DNA of 64,000 nt from HIMB114 sp052048155 (GTDB taxonomy: Bacteria > Pseudomonadota > Alphaproteobacteria > Pelagibacterales > Pelagibacteraceae). Below the pieces are notes generated by a model. That model saw only the letters and a list, made by a program, of their open reading frames with translations. It was not told where the DNA came from and made no database searches. Below are positions 7,552 through 16,064 of the stretch, one piece after another. The stretch lies in NCBI RefSeq assembly GCF_052048155.1, contig NZ_JBNAIK010000002.1, positions 62,001 to 126,000 on the forward strand, in the 5' to 3' direction. The translations under genes were made by a program, and so were the position numbers. Positions within the stretch are counted from its first letter, which is position 1. The number at the start of each line of letters is the position of its first letter.

Positions 7552-9744
7552 TTAGTGAGAAGCTTTTTTTTCTAATCTTTTCTTGTGTAAGATTGGTTCA
7601 GTATAACCAGATGGTTGGACTTTGCCTTCAAAGACTAAATCACATGCTGCTTTAAAAGCAATTGAATTATCAAAATTACCATCCATTGGTGTATAGTTTT
7701 TATCTCCAGCATTTTGCCCATCAACAACTTTTGCCATTTTCTTCATAGTATCCATGACTTGTTCTTTGGTGCAAATTTCATGATGTAACCAATTTGCAAT
7801 ATGCTGAGATGAAATTCTAAGTGTTGCTCTATCTTCCATTAATCCAACATTGTTTATGTCTGGAACTTTTGAACAACCAACGCCTTGATCGACCCATCTT
7901 ACAACATAACCAAGAATACCTTGGCAATTATTTTCAATTTCTTTTTGAATTTGCTCGGCTGACCAATTTGGTCTGTCTGCTACAGGAATAGTTAAAATGT
8001 TATCTAAATTTGCTCTACCACGTGATGCTAATTCTTTTTGTTGATCAAAAACATTAATTTGATGATAATGTGTTGAATGCAGTATTGCTGCTGTTGGTGA
8101 TGGTACCCAAGCACAGTTAGCGCCTGATTTTGGATGACCAATTTTTTGCTCGATCATATCTTTCATTTTATCTGGCATAGCCCACATTCCTTTTCCAATT
8201 TGTGCTTTTCCAGAAAAACCACACTCTAATCCAATATCAACATTCCAATCTTCATAAGTATTTAACCAACTTGATTTTTTCATATCACCTTTGAAGATCA
8301 TAGGACCTGCCTCAAAAGATGTATGCATTTCATCACCAGTTCGATCTAAGAAACCTGTATTAATAAATACTATTCTTTTTTTTGCATTTCTTATTGCTTC
8401 TTTTAAATTTACAGTTGTTCTTCTTTCTTCATCCATAATACCCATTTTAATTGTATTTGGTTCTAGCTTAAGAACCTCTTCTACTTTAGAGAAAATTTTA
8501 TCTGCAAAAGCTACCTCTTCTGGGCCATGCATTTTTGGTTTAACAATATAAACTGAACCAGTTCTAGAGTTTTTCTTTAATTTAAAATCATGTTTTGCAC
8601 ATAACACAGTTATAAAAGCATCCATTATACCTTCGGGAATCTCTGAACCATCGTTCAATTTAATTGCTGGATTGGTCATAAGATGGCCAACGTTTCTAAT
8701 TAATAATAAAGATCTACCGTGAAGTTTTGCAGGATTGTCATTAATATCTAGAAACTCTTTGTCTTCATTTAATTTTCTAACTATTGTTTTTCCACCCTTT
8801 TGCATTTTTGCTTCAAGGTTGCCTTTCATAATACCAAGCCAATTTGAATAACATTTTACTTTATCTTCAGCATCTACTGCCGCAACCGAGTCTTCTAAAT
8901 CCATAATAGTTGAGATCGCAGATTCAGATACAATATCGCTGATATTAGCTTTATCTGATTTACCTATTGGATGATTTGAATTAATTTGAATTTCTATATG
9001 AAGGTTATTGTTTTTTAAAAATATTGAAGTTAAACTTTCTTTATCTCCTTTGTAACCAACAAATTTTGAAAGGTTTTTTAATTTTGTAAACGATCCATTT
9101 TCTAGTTGTATATTTAAATTATCACTCGCTTTAGTAAAAGATTTAACATCTGACCAACTGCCATATTCTAATTTAAAATTAACATCTAAAAACTCACGAC
9201 CAAGTGCTATAACCTCCTCGCCTCTTTTAGGGTTGTAACCACCAGATTTTTCTTTACCATTATCTTCGCTGATAATATCTGTACCGTAAAGAGCATCATA
9301 TAAACTGCCCCACCTCGCATTAGCAGCATTTAGTGCGTATCTCGCATTATCAATTGGAACAACTAATTGCGGGCCTGCAATTTTGGCAATTTCATCATCG
9401 ACATTTGATGTTTCAATTTGAAATTTCTCTTTTTCTTCAACTAAATAATCAATTTCTTTTAAGAATTTTTTATATTCTTCAAAATCAATTTTATCTTTAT
9501 TATTTTTATGCCACTCATCTAATTTTGATTGGATCTCTTCTCTTTTTTTTAAAAGATCTCTGTTTTCAGGGGCAAGTTCGTTTGCCACTTTCACAAAACC
9601 ATCCCAGAACTCTTTTTCGGTAATATCTGTACCTGGTAGTATTTTAGAATTTACGAATTTATATAATTTTCCATTAATAGTTGTTTGATCAACTACAGCA
9701 TCTTTTTCACCTGAGAAAATTGAAAACAATTTACTAATAACCAT
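7552..9744 (-). CDS. glcB: Malate synthase G
   Basis: A 730-residue protein matching the G isoform in length and sequence. The N-terminal clamp (LAPENRDLLKKREEIQ), AGPQLVVPIDNARYALNAANARWGSLYDALYG, the acid region MGIMDEERRTTVNL and the C-terminal SSQHIANWLHHEI are all present. It condenses glyoxylate and acetyl-CoA to malate, closing the glyoxylate shunt. In Ca. Pelagibacter ubique this gene is preceded by a glycine riboswitch. Here the gap to the upstream gene is only 63 bp and shows no such aptamer, only a small hairpin, so regulation probably differs. Confidence 0.96.
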   Translation of the reverse strand: MVISKLFSIFSGEKDAVVDQTTINGKLYKFVNSKILPGTDITEKEFWDGFVKVANELAPENRDLLKKREEIQSKLDEWHKNNKDKIDFEEYKKFLKEIDYLVEEKEKFQIETSNVDDEIAKIAGPQLVVPIDNARYALNAANARWGSLYDALYGTDIISEDNGKEKSGGYNPKRGEEVIALGREFLDVNFKLEYGSWSDVKSFTKASDNLNIQLENGSFTKLKNLSKFVGYKGDKESLTSIFLKNNNLHIEIQINSNHPIGKSDKANISDIVSESAISTIMDLEDSVAAVDAEDKVKCYSNWLGIMKGNLEAKMQKGGKTIVRKLNEDKEFLDINDNPAKLHGRSLLLIRNVGHLMTNPAIKLNDGSEIPEGIMDAFITVLCAKHDFKLKKNSRTGSVYIVKPKMHGPEEVAFADKIFSKVEEVLKLEPNTIKMGIMDEERRTTVNLKEAIRNAKKRIVFINTGFLDRTGDEMHTSFEAGPMIFKGDMKKSSWLNTYEDWNVDIGLECGFSGKAQIGKGMWAMPDKMKDMIEQKIGHPKSGANCAWVPSPTAAILHSTHYHQINVFDQQKELASRGRANLDNILTIPVADRPNWSAEQIQKEIENNCQGILGYVVRWVDQGVGCSKVPDINNVGLMEDRATLRISSQHIANWLHHEICTKEQVMDTMKKMAKVVDGQNAGDKNYTPMDGNFDNSIAFKAACDLVFEGKVQPSGYTEPILHKKRLEKKASH

Positions 9745-9807
9745 AAGCGCTTAAATGAACCACGGGTTCATAAAAGTCAATTTGAATTTGATTTTATTGT
9801 GAATTAA
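9745..9807 (-). promoter_or_regulatory. glcB leader with hairpin and palindrome
   Basis: Read on the minus strand, TGAACC-CGT-GGTTCA (9770-9756) forms a 6-bp hairpin. The palindrome AAGCGCTT (9752-9745) directly abuts the glcB ATG. A six-codon frame starting ATG (9771-9751) overlaps the hairpin. No Shine-Dalgarno site is visible. The gap is too short for a tandem glycine riboswitch. A local regulatory role is possible but unproven. Confidence 0.35.
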
Positions 9808-10314
9808 CTATCTTTTTTTAAAGGCTAGGTATTCTTCATAGCTTATTGACTTATTACCATTTTTATCAACTTGCTTGAATTGTTTTTTACCCTGAGCCTT
9901 GTCTTTGAAATAATAAAGATACTCTTTCAAAGATATTTTTTTGTTACTGTTATAATCTATTTCTGCAAATCTGATTTGAATTGCTTTCTCGTTGAAACTT
10001 GGTTGGTTAATAGCTTTTTTCTTTTTTGGAATATTTAAAGCTTTAACTTCTTTTGTTTGTTTAATATCTGAAACTTTGTTTTCTTTTACTTCTTGAGCAT
10101 TCTCTTGTTTTGTAACTTGAGTTTGTTTTTTAACTTCTGGCTTATTCTTTCCACCCGGTATTGCAAAAACAACAACGATAAGAGCTAGCGCAGCTGCAGC
10201 TGCATAAATTAAAATATTTTTATCAGTTTTTTTTGATACTGATTTTTTTGAAACTTTTCTCTTTGAAACTTTTTTAGATTTTTTTGTCTTTTTGGTTTTT
10301 TTCTTTTTTGCCAT
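9808..10314 (-). CDS. Membrane-anchored EF-hand protein
   Basis: A 168-residue protein in three parts. A very lysine-rich N-terminus (1 to about 32) comes first, then one hydrophobic segment (about 34-54, ILIYAAAAALALIVVVFAIP). A charged linker leads to two EF-hand loops near the C-terminus: DYNSNKKISLKEY and DKNGNKSISYEEY, both with Asp/Asn ligands at positions 1, 3, 5 and Glu at 12. The positive N-terminus predicts the EF hands face the periplasm. It probably binds calcium. The gene is 63 bp upstream of glcB on the same strand. No specific function is known to me. Confidence 0.8.
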   Translation of the reverse strand: MAKKKKTKKTKKSKKVSKRKVSKKSVSKKTDKNILIYAAAAALALIVVVFAIPGGKNKPEVKKQTQVTKQENAQEVKENKVSDIKQTKEVKALNIPKKKKAINQPSFNEKAIQIRFAEIDYNSNKKISLKEYLYYFKDKAQGKKQFKQVDKNGNKSISYEEYLAFKKR

Positions 10315-10350
10315 AAGTAATTCAGCTTTTAGTTGAATGTTAAAGTTTGG

Positions 10351-10776
10351 TCAATACCAATCACCAACAATATGAGAGAAAACCGTTCTATTTTGCTGGT
10401 TTATTCTGTGTTCAAATAAATAAATACCCTGCCAAGTACCTAAAACTATTTTACTATTCTTAATACTTAACGTTAGGTGAGTATTTGTTAAAGCTGTCTT
10501 AATATGAGCTGGCATGTCATCTTTGCCCTCGATACCATGAACGTATAACTTTGGGTCCATGGGTACTAACTTATCAAAAAAATTTAATAAATCTCTTTGT
10601 ACATCAGAGTCGGCATTTTCTTGAATAATTAAAGAAGCGCTAGTATGCAAAATACTTAAATTTATAATTCCATTATTAATTTTAGAACTTTTTACAAACT
10701 CTAAAACTTCATCTGTAAAATCAATTAGTTTTTGACCATTTGTATTTAGATTAATGTCTTTAAAAAATTGTTTCAT
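10351..10776 (-). CDS. YjbQ / UPF0047 family protein
   Basis: A 141-residue protein matching the YjbQ family (annotated as secondary thiamine-phosphate synthase enzyme). LHTSASLIIQENADSDVQRDL, HIKTALTNTHLTLSI, LGTWQGIYLFEHR and the C-terminal Tyr are conserved features. E. coli YjbQ has weak thiamine-phosphate synthase activity, and the physiological role is unsettled. The start overlaps by 4 bp the end of the LysE-type gene upstream on the same strand, indicating cotranscription. Confidence 0.9.
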   Translation of the reverse strand: MKQFFKDINLNTNGQKLIDFTDEVLEFVKSSKINNGIINLSILHTSASLIIQENADSDVQRDLLNFFDKLVPMDPKLYVHGIEGKDDMPAHIKTALTNTHLTLSIKNSKIVLGTWQGIYLFEHRINQQNRTVFSHIVGDWY

Positions 10777-11378
10777 ATTAAAATAAATGCTGAAGTTAAT
10801 ATTAATAAAATAGCCATTAAAATTTCAATAAATTTTTTTATTTTATTATTGGATATAAACACTCTTATCGTTGCACCAAAACCTGCCCATGTTGTAACAG
10901 CGATAACTTCTAACAAAGGAGCACTTAGAGTTAAAAACAGCACCCCAACTATAAAATTTTCTTGATTTGGAAAAAAAACAGTCACCGCTGTCATCGAGGC
11001 TACCCACGCCTTAGGGTTTAGGTATTGGAATAAAATAGATTCATACATTTTCATTGGGCGTCCAGATAACTTACCTTCGTTAGTTTTTACATTCAATGAA
11101 CCGAACATTTTATAAGCAAGGTAAAATAAATAAATACACCCTAAGATTTTCAAAATATTTTGAATATCAGGATACATTTGAAAGAATTTTCCAAGTCCAC
11201 ATGCTACTAGTGCAATTTGTGTAACATGACCCAGTGGAATACCGATCATGTGAGGAATAGTTTTTTTAAAACCAAATTTTATGCCAGATATGGTTAACAT
11301 AATGTTATTTGGACCTGGTGTCATAAACATTACAAAATAGAAAGTAATTAACCCGATAAAAAGTTCGGTAGTAATCAT
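10773..11378 (-). CDS. LysE family translocator
   Basis: A 201-residue inner-membrane exporter of the LysE/RhtB superfamily. It starts with MTPGPNNIMLTISGIKFGF, has YLNPKAWVASMTAV in the second half, and about six hydrophobic helices. The substrate is unknown, but this PGPNNIML subgroup is commonly annotated as amino-acid exporters. It overlaps yjbQ by 4 bp and lies 18 bp after a small membrane protein gene, so the three may form an operon. Confidence 0.88.
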   Translation of the reverse strand: MITTELFIGLITFYFVMFMTPGPNNIMLTISGIKFGFKKTIPHMIGIPLGHVTQIALVACGLGKFFQMYPDIQNILKILGCIYLFYLAYKMFGSLNVKTNEGKLSGRPMKMYESILFQYLNPKAWVASMTAVTVFFPNQENFIVGVLFLTLSAPLLEVIAVTTWAGFGATIRVFISNNKIKKFIEILMAILLILTSAFILI

Positions 11379-11396
11379 AAATAAGTTATTTTTATT

Positions 11397-11591
11397 TTAA
11401 GAATAAATTATAGCAACAAATGCTACGATAAAAACAGCTGCAGCAGATACGAATAAAACACTTTGGACTTTTTCCTGCTTGTCCTCTTTTGCTCTATCTT
11501 CTTTTAAATTGAAGTAATCTATATTATTTTTTGAGTTCTCTTCATTTTTAGTGAAATCTAAAGGTTTGTTATTTTTAAAAGTTGAACTCAT
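11397..11591 (-). CDS. Small C-tail membrane protein, hypothetical
   Basis: A 64-residue protein: a polar, acidic/lysine-rich N-terminal 42 residues followed by one C-terminal hydrophobic helix (SVLFVSAAAVFIVAFVAIIYS), i.e. tail-anchored topology. I do not recognise the family. It lies 18 bp upstream of a LysE gene on the same strand. It is divergent from a 27-codon basic protein gene across a 65-bp gap. Confidence 0.55.
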   Translation of the reverse strand: MSSTFKNNKPLDFTKNEENSKNNIDYFNLKEDRAKEDKQEKVQSVLFVSAAAVFIVAFVAIIYS

Positions 11592-11656
11592 ATTCGATCT
11601 AGTAAATAAAATAAAAATCTGCTAAATACAACTTTTAATTTAATAAAAAACATAAA

Positions 11657-11740
11657 ATGGGATATCCAAAAAAACATCGAGGTCGAAGAAAAATCGGATC
11701 TAAGAGAAGAAGAAATAGAAGAAAAAATAAAAAGAAATAA
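11657..11740 (+). CDS. Very small, highly basic protein (ribosomal mS38/COX24-like?)
   Basis: A 27-codon frame (MGYPKKHRGRRK..., ending KNKKK) with 18 Lys/Arg residues. It fills the gap between the divergent small membrane gene and convergent mnmA exactly, its TAA abutting the mnmA stop. Composition and layout resemble the short AURKAIP1/COX24 (mS38-like) bacterial proteins, which are ribosome-associated. The resemblance is from memory and short basic sequences align easily by chance. It was found by reading the gap. Confidence 0.55.
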   Translation: MGYPKKHRGRRKIGSKRRRNRRKNKKK

Positions 11741-12874
11741 TTATTTCTCCGTTCTATCTATCCATCCACCTCCATACACTCTCGTTCCAAACTCATCCTG
11801 CTTATAAAATACACACGCTTGACCAGGTGAAACTCCTGTCTCGCCGCTTGAAAGCGTTACTTTATGTCCATTATCATACACATTACACTCTAGTAGATTT
11901 CCTGTGGATCTCACCTTAACAAAAAAATTACCATTTAATTGCTCTTTATCGCAAAGATAATTTATTTCTTTTAAATGAATAGTTTGAACCAAAAGTTCTT
12001 CTCGAGATCCTATAACTACCTGATTTTTCTTTGGATCAATCTTTATTACAAAGAAAGGATCTGTTGATGATACTTTTATTCCTTTTCTTTGACCTATTGT
12101 AAAATTTGCGATTCCACTATGTTTTCCCAATACTTTTCCCTTGGTATCTACAATTTCACCTTCAACAAATGACTCTGGTCTTAGCTTTTCCACAATTGTC
12201 TTATAATTACCGTTTGGAACAAAACAAATATCCTGACTATCTGGTTTATTTGCAACTTGTAATTTTAAATCTCTGGCAACGTCTCTAGTTTTAGTTTTTG
12301 GCAATGAAGCTAAGGGAAATCTAAGATAATCAAGTTGTTCTTGGGTAGTATTAAATAAAAAATAGCTTTGATCGCGATTTAAATCCTCTGGTCTATACAT
12401 CATGGCGCTATGATTAAATATTCTCTTAACATAATGTCCCGTTGCTAATGCATCAGCATCTAAATTTTTTGCCGATTTAAAGAGATCTCTAAATTTTACA
12501 GTTTGATTGCAATCGACACAAGGAATTGGAGTTTCTCCTTTTATGTAACTATCTGCAAATTTTTCTATGACCTCTTCTTTAAATATCGACTCATAATTGA
12601 AAACTTCATGCTTAATTTCAAGTTGATCACAAACTTTTTTTGCATCATAAATATCTTTCCCAGCACAACATGTCCCTTTTGTTTTTCCAATTTTTCCGTA
12701 ATCAAATAACTGGAGTGTAATTCCAATTACATCATAGCCATCTTTTTTTAAAAGAGCTGCGACTACAGAGGAATCAACGCCTCCTGACATTGCGACAACA
12801 ACTTTTGTTTTAGATTTATCTTTATCAAAACCAAGTATATTATTCTCTGTAATATCTGTGATTGCTAAACTCAT
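11741..12874 (-). CDS. mnmA: tRNA-specific 2-thiouridylase
   Basis: A 377-residue MnmA. Seen are the PP-loop ATP site AMSGGVDSSVVAALL, the catalytic cysteine in PIPCVDCNQTVKF, the partner cysteine in PDSQDICFVP, and DQSYFLF. The C-terminal beta domain (TIGQRKGI, SPGQACVFY) is complete. It installs the 2-thio group on U34 of tRNA-Lys, -Glu and -Gln in the cytosol. The start ATG has no strong ribosome site. The next gene (DUF3553) is divergent across 33 bp. Confidence 0.96.
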   Translation of the reverse strand: MSLAITDITENNILGFDKDKSKTKVVVAMSGGVDSSVVAALLKKDGYDVIGITLQLFDYGKIGKTKGTCCAGKDIYDAKKVCDQLEIKHEVFNYESIFKEEVIEKFADSYIKGETPIPCVDCNQTVKFRDLFKSAKNLDADALATGHYVKRIFNHSAMMYRPEDLNRDQSYFLFNTTQEQLDYLRFPLASLPKTKTRDVARDLKLQVANKPDSQDICFVPNGNYKTIVEKLRPESFVEGEIVDTKGKVLGKHSGIANFTIGQRKGIKVSSTDPFFVIKIDPKKNQVVIGSREELLVQTIHLKEINYLCDKEQLNGNFFVKVRSTGNLLECNVYDNGHKVTLSSGETGVSPGQACVFYKQDEFGTRVYGGGWIDRTEK

Positions 12875-12907
12875 AACATCGGTATATCACGATAATCATA
12901 TTTTAAA

Positions 12908-13081
12908 ATGCATGTATATGACTTTGATCCTGGTGACTTTGTAATCCACCCGTCTCACAAAGATTGGGGTATCGGTCAAGTACAGTCAATTGTAGATAAT
13001 AAGGTAACAGTAAATTTTCAAAATGCGGGAAAAAAAACTATAAATACCTCCGAAATTACTTTGGAAAAATATGAAGAATAA
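12908..13081 (+). CDS. DUF3553 family protein
   Basis: A 57-residue protein: an N-terminal motif (FDPGDFVIHPSHKDWGIGQVQSI) and the remainder (VTVNFQNAGKKTI) give an SH3-like beta fold of the DUF3553 type, also found as the C-terminal domain of UvrD/CarD-like proteins. This hints at a role with nucleic acids or RNA polymerase, but the family is uncharacterised. Its last 11 bp overlap the start of the cysQ-like gene, so the two are translationally coupled. Confidence 0.8.
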   Translation: MHVYDFDPGDFVIHPSHKDWGIGQVQSIVDNKVTVNFQNAGKKTINTSEITLEKYEE

Positions 13082-13844
13082 AATTGATACACAAAAGCTA
13101 ATCAAAAAACTTATTCCAATTTTTTATAAGGCGGGATCTAAATCAATACAATGTGCAAAAAAGCTAAAAATATTTACCAAAGATGATGGAACACCTGTTT
13201 CCAATGGTGATTTAGAGGTTGATAAAATATTACAAAAGTTTTTAAAAAAAATATCACCTGAAATAGAAGTTGTTTCTGAAGAAACTATTAAAAATACAAA
13301 AATTAAAAAAAGACAAACTTTTTGGTTAGTTGACCCAATCGATGGGACAAGTTCATACATAAAAGGTGGATCAGAATATACAATTAATGCAGGCTTAATT
13401 ATAAACCAAAAACCAGTAGCTGGTATTATTTATGCACCAAAAAAGAAAAGATTGTTTTACTCGTTTGGAAAAAATAAAGCCTATGAAATTTATGATAAAA
13501 AGAAAAAAATCAAATTAGATTGTTCAAAGATAAAAAAAAGAGACAAAATTGCATTAACAAACTCATCAAAACCATCTGAAATTATAAGACGAATTTTAAA
13601 AAAATATAAAATTAATCATTTTGTGAGCATGAGAAGTTCTCTAAAATTTTGCATGATTGCAAGTTCAGAATTTGACTTTTATACTGCCAGAGCAAGAGCA
13701 AGGGAATGGGATTATGCCGCTGGTCATGCAATTGCAGAAGGCGCTGGAGCAATTGTAAGAACTCATCAAAATAAAAAAATACTATATGGCAAAAGGGGTT
13801 TTAAAAATCCTTCATTATTAATAAGAAGGAATTCAAAAATATAA
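13071..13844 (+). CDS. cysQ: Inositol monophosphatase family, probable 3'(2'),5'-bisphosphate nucleotidase
   Basis: A 257-residue IMPase-fold phosphatase. It shows the acidic metal site SEETI, WLVDPIDGTSSYIKG and the C-terminal REWDYAAGHAIAEGAGA, which together favour CysQ over inositol monophosphatase. CysQ hydrolyses 3'-phosphoadenosine 5'-phosphate to AMP. SAR11 reportedly lacks assimilatory sulfate reduction, so PAP here would more likely come from other routes such as acyl-carrier-protein modification. It overlaps DUF3553 upstream by 11 bp and a 45-residue membrane gene downstream by 1 bp. Confidence 0.85.
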   Translation: MKNKIDTQKLIKKLIPIFYKAGSKSIQCAKKLKIFTKDDGTPVSNGDLEVDKILQKFLKKISPEIEVVSEETIKNTKIKKRQTFWLVDPIDGTSSYIKGGSEYTINAGLIINQKPVAGIIYAPKKKRLFYSFGKNKAYEIYDKKKKIKLDCSKIKKRDKIALTNSSKPSEIIRRILKKYKINHFVSMRSSLKFCMIASSEFDFYTARARAREWDYAAGHAIAEGAGAIVRTHQNKKILYGKRGFKNPSLLIRRNSKI

Positions 13845-13981
13845 TGGCCAAGACTATATTAATCATAATCATAAGTGTATCAATTTTTGGTATCATTGTT
13901 TTTAGTGTTGTAAGACAAACAATGCAAAAAAAGATAAATGAATTAGTTGAGGAAGAAAAGCGAAAGAAAGGTAAAAAATAA
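13844..13981 (+). CDS. 45-residue single-helix membrane protein
   Basis: The start codon overlaps the cysQ stop (TAATG), and the frame ends one base before the convergent recX stop. A hydrophobic N-terminal helix (TILIIIISVSIFGIIVFSVV, residues 4-23) is followed by a charged, Lys/Glu-rich tail. I do not know the family. Tight coupling to cysQ and full use of the gap support it as a real gene. Confidence 0.55.
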   Translation: MAKTILIIIISVSIFGIIVFSVVRQTMQKKINELVEEEKRKKGKK

Positions 13982-13982
13982 A

Positions 13983-14543
13983 CTAAAGCTTTTTCTCATA
14001 AATTTTGAGTTGTTTTTTGTCTAAAGCTAAAACTTCTTTTGATAAATCATAACTAAAACCTGATCTGGCTAAAACACCCATATCTTTTTTATAAAAAATT
14101 TCCTTATTGGCATCTGGACGGTACGGTCCAAGTCTTCTCTTTTTACATATTCTTATTGCAGAATAAAAATCAGGATTTGTATGATCATTTTGAATTTTCT
14201 CAATAGTCTGCTTTAAAAGTTCGCTTCCGATACCTTTTTGAGACAAATGTTGTTTTATTTTATTTAAAGAATAGCCACGTTTTAAAAAATTCTTTGATTT
14301 AATTTCAGAGTAAAGAGTGTCATTTAAAATACCTTTTTCTTCTAAATCATCTAAAACAATATCAATTTTCTTTATAATCTCACTTTTTTCAATTGTATTA
14401 CTCTGGGCATCAATTGCTTTTCTGAATAAATAAATTTGCAAACTTTTTTTTGAAGGTTGATATTTATCTAAATACTTTAATGCCAATTCCTTTATTTCTT
14501 CTACTGTATCTAAGTTTTGATGGATTGATTTAGATTGATTCAT
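13983..14543 (-). CDS. recX: Regulatory protein RecX
   Basis: A 186-residue helical protein with the RecX three-helix repeats: YLFRKAIDAQ, VLDDLEEKGILNDTLYSEIKSKNFLKRGYSLNKIKQHLSQKGI and CKKRRLGPYR. RecX binds RecA filaments and inhibits recombinase and coprotease activity. No recA is in the window. It is divergent from the ABA4-like gene, with 22 bp between starts. Confidence 0.9.
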   Translation of the reverse strand: MNQSKSIHQNLDTVEEIKELALKYLDKYQPSKKSLQIYLFRKAIDAQSNTIEKSEIIKKIDIVLDDLEEKGILNDTLYSEIKSKNFLKRGYSLNKIKQHLSQKGIGSELLKQTIEKIQNDHTNPDFYSAIRICKKRRLGPYRPDANKEIFYKKDMGVLARSGFSYDLSKEVLALDKKQLKIYEKKL

Positions 14544-14565
14544 ATATAAACTAGGACGTTACCAT

Positions 14566-15072
14566 ATGTTAGAAACGATCAAAGATTTTTTTACCTTAGA
14601 AATGATATACCAATTTGCAAATATTGGTGTAATTCCTCTTTGGCTGTTAATTATTTTTTTTCCAAGTTCAAAAATTACTCAGGGTTTAGTAAATAATCTA
14701 TTTATCCCTTTTGTTTTAGCGCTCACATATGGCTATTTAGCTTTTGAGCAAATTTATCCCTCCGGTGCATTTGAGAATTTAATAAAAAAAGATCCTCTTG
14801 ATGTCTTAAATAACTTTAGGCTTTATTTAGGGTTAGATGAGTTAATGTCTTTAATGGATAATACACTGTTTGTTTTAATTTTTTGGATACATTTTTTAAC
14901 ATTAAGTTTATTCCTCGGTGTCTGGATCGCAAATGATGCGATAAGATTAAACATTCATAAATATATTGTAATATTTCCTATAATTTTAACTTATTTTAGT
15001 GGGCCTGTAGGTTTATTTTTATATTTATTTTTGAGATTATTAATTGCTCAAAAATTAAAGCTGCATGAATAA
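14566..15072 (+). CDS. ABA4-like (DUF4281) membrane protein
   Basis: A 168-residue protein with four hydrophobic helices and the family's IANDAIRLNIH and YFSGPVGLFLYLFLR motifs. Plant ABA4 is required for neoxanthin synthesis, and bacterial homologues are mostly uncharacterised. No carotenoid genes lie in this window, so a pigment role is only a possibility. It overlaps by one base the next gene (DsbA-family isomerase), implying a shared transcript. Confidence 0.82.
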   Translation: MLETIKDFFTLEMIYQFANIGVIPLWLLIIFFPSSKITQGLVNNLFIPFVLALTYGYLAFEQIYPSGAFENLIKKDPLDVLNNFRLYLGLDELMSLMDNTLFVLIFWIHFLTLSLFLGVWIANDAIRLNIHKYIVIFPIILTYFSGPVGLFLYLFLRLLIAQKLKLHE

Positions 15073-15656
15073 TGAAGAAAATTGATTTTTATTTTGATAT
15101 TAGTAGTCCCTATTCCTATCTTGCTCATGAACAAATAAAACGTTTTGAAAAAGAAAATAAAATTAAAGTTAACTATATGCCAATACTCCTAGGTGGAATT
15201 CATCAATTAGCGAATATTACAGCGCCTGGATTAAATCCATCAAGAGCCAAACATATGATCAAAGATTTAAAAATTTGCGCAGATTGGTTTAAGGTTAAGT
15301 TTCAGTTTAATAGGTACTTTCCATTAAAGACAGTAAATATAATGAGAGGTGCTTTAGTCGCTGAAAAAGAAGGATTTCTTATTAATTATGTTGATCAATT
15401 TTACAAAGCGGCATGGGTAGACTCGCTTAACTTAAATGATGGTAAAATTTTAGAACGTTTTATTAAGAACATGGATATTAATCCAAAAAGTTTTATTGAA
15501 AAATTAAGTGATCAAAAAATTAAAGATGATTTAAAAACAAAAACCAGCAATGCTTTTAAAAAAGGCGTTTTTGGAGCGCCTACTTTCATTGTTGGATCTA
15601 AAATGTTTTTTGGTCAAGATAGATTAGAGTTTGTTTTTCGAGAGGCGAAAAAATAA
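15072..15656 (+). CDS. DsbA-family 2-hydroxychromene-2-carboxylate isomerase-like protein
   Basis: A 194-residue thioredoxin-fold protein of the kappa-class GST/HCCA isomerase type. FYFDISSPYSYLAHEQ (Ser in place of CxxC), the helical insert, GVFGAPTFIVG with the cis-Pro loop and FGQDRLEFV at the C-terminus are typical. Family members use glutathione; the true substrate in this organism is unknown. It follows the ABA4-like gene with a 1-bp overlap. Confidence 0.88.
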   Translation: MKKIDFYFDISSPYSYLAHEQIKRFEKENKIKVNYMPILLGGIHQLANITAPGLNPSRAKHMIKDLKICADWFKVKFQFNRYFPLKTVNIMRGALVAEKEGFLINYVDQFYKAAWVDSLNLNDGKILERFIKNMDINPKSFIEKLSDQKIKDDLKTKTSNAFKKGVFGAPTFIVGSKMFFGQDRLEFVFREAKK

Positions 15657-15657
15657 A

Positions 15658-16050
15658 TTAGTTAATTTTTTCAATTTGAAACCCCCCATCTTCTATAGCT
15701 TTAAACCCTCCTTCTACATGACAGATATTTTTAAATCCCATATCCTGTAACGTTTTTACAGCTAACGCGCTTCTCCAATTGGATGCACAATATAAAATTT
15801 TTGGCTTATCAATAGCTAATTCTTTTTTGAAATATGGACTTGATGGATCTAGCCAGAATTCTAGCATTCCTCTTGGCACATGTTTTGCTAATTTAACTTT
15901 TCCTGTTTTTTTTAATTCTCTAATATCTCTTATATCAATTATTACCGCTTTTTTATTTGTTTCCATGAGCATTTTTAATTCTTTTACAGAAATTGTCTTG
16001 ATTTGCTTCATAGCCTCTTTTACAAGTTCTGATACAGATTTAATCATCAT
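15658..16050 (-). CDS. Rhodanese-domain protein
   Basis: A 130-residue single rhodanese domain with the active-site cysteine in ILYCASNWRSALAVKTL and an N-terminal VIIDIRDIRELKKTG segment. It is a likely cytosolic persulfide/thiosulfate sulfurtransferase; substrate not determined. I chose the ATG at 16050 because the only longer in-frame start is a TTG at 16065, which would overlap the divergent gene's start codon. Confidence 0.85.
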   Translation of the reverse strand: MMIKSVSELVKEAMKQIKTISVKELKMLMETNKKAVIIDIRDIRELKKTGKVKLAKHVPRGMLEFWLDPSSPYFKKELAIDKPKILYCASNWRSALAVKTLQDMGFKNICHVEGGFKAIEDGGFQIEKIN

Positions 16051-16064
16051 ACATAATATTACCA

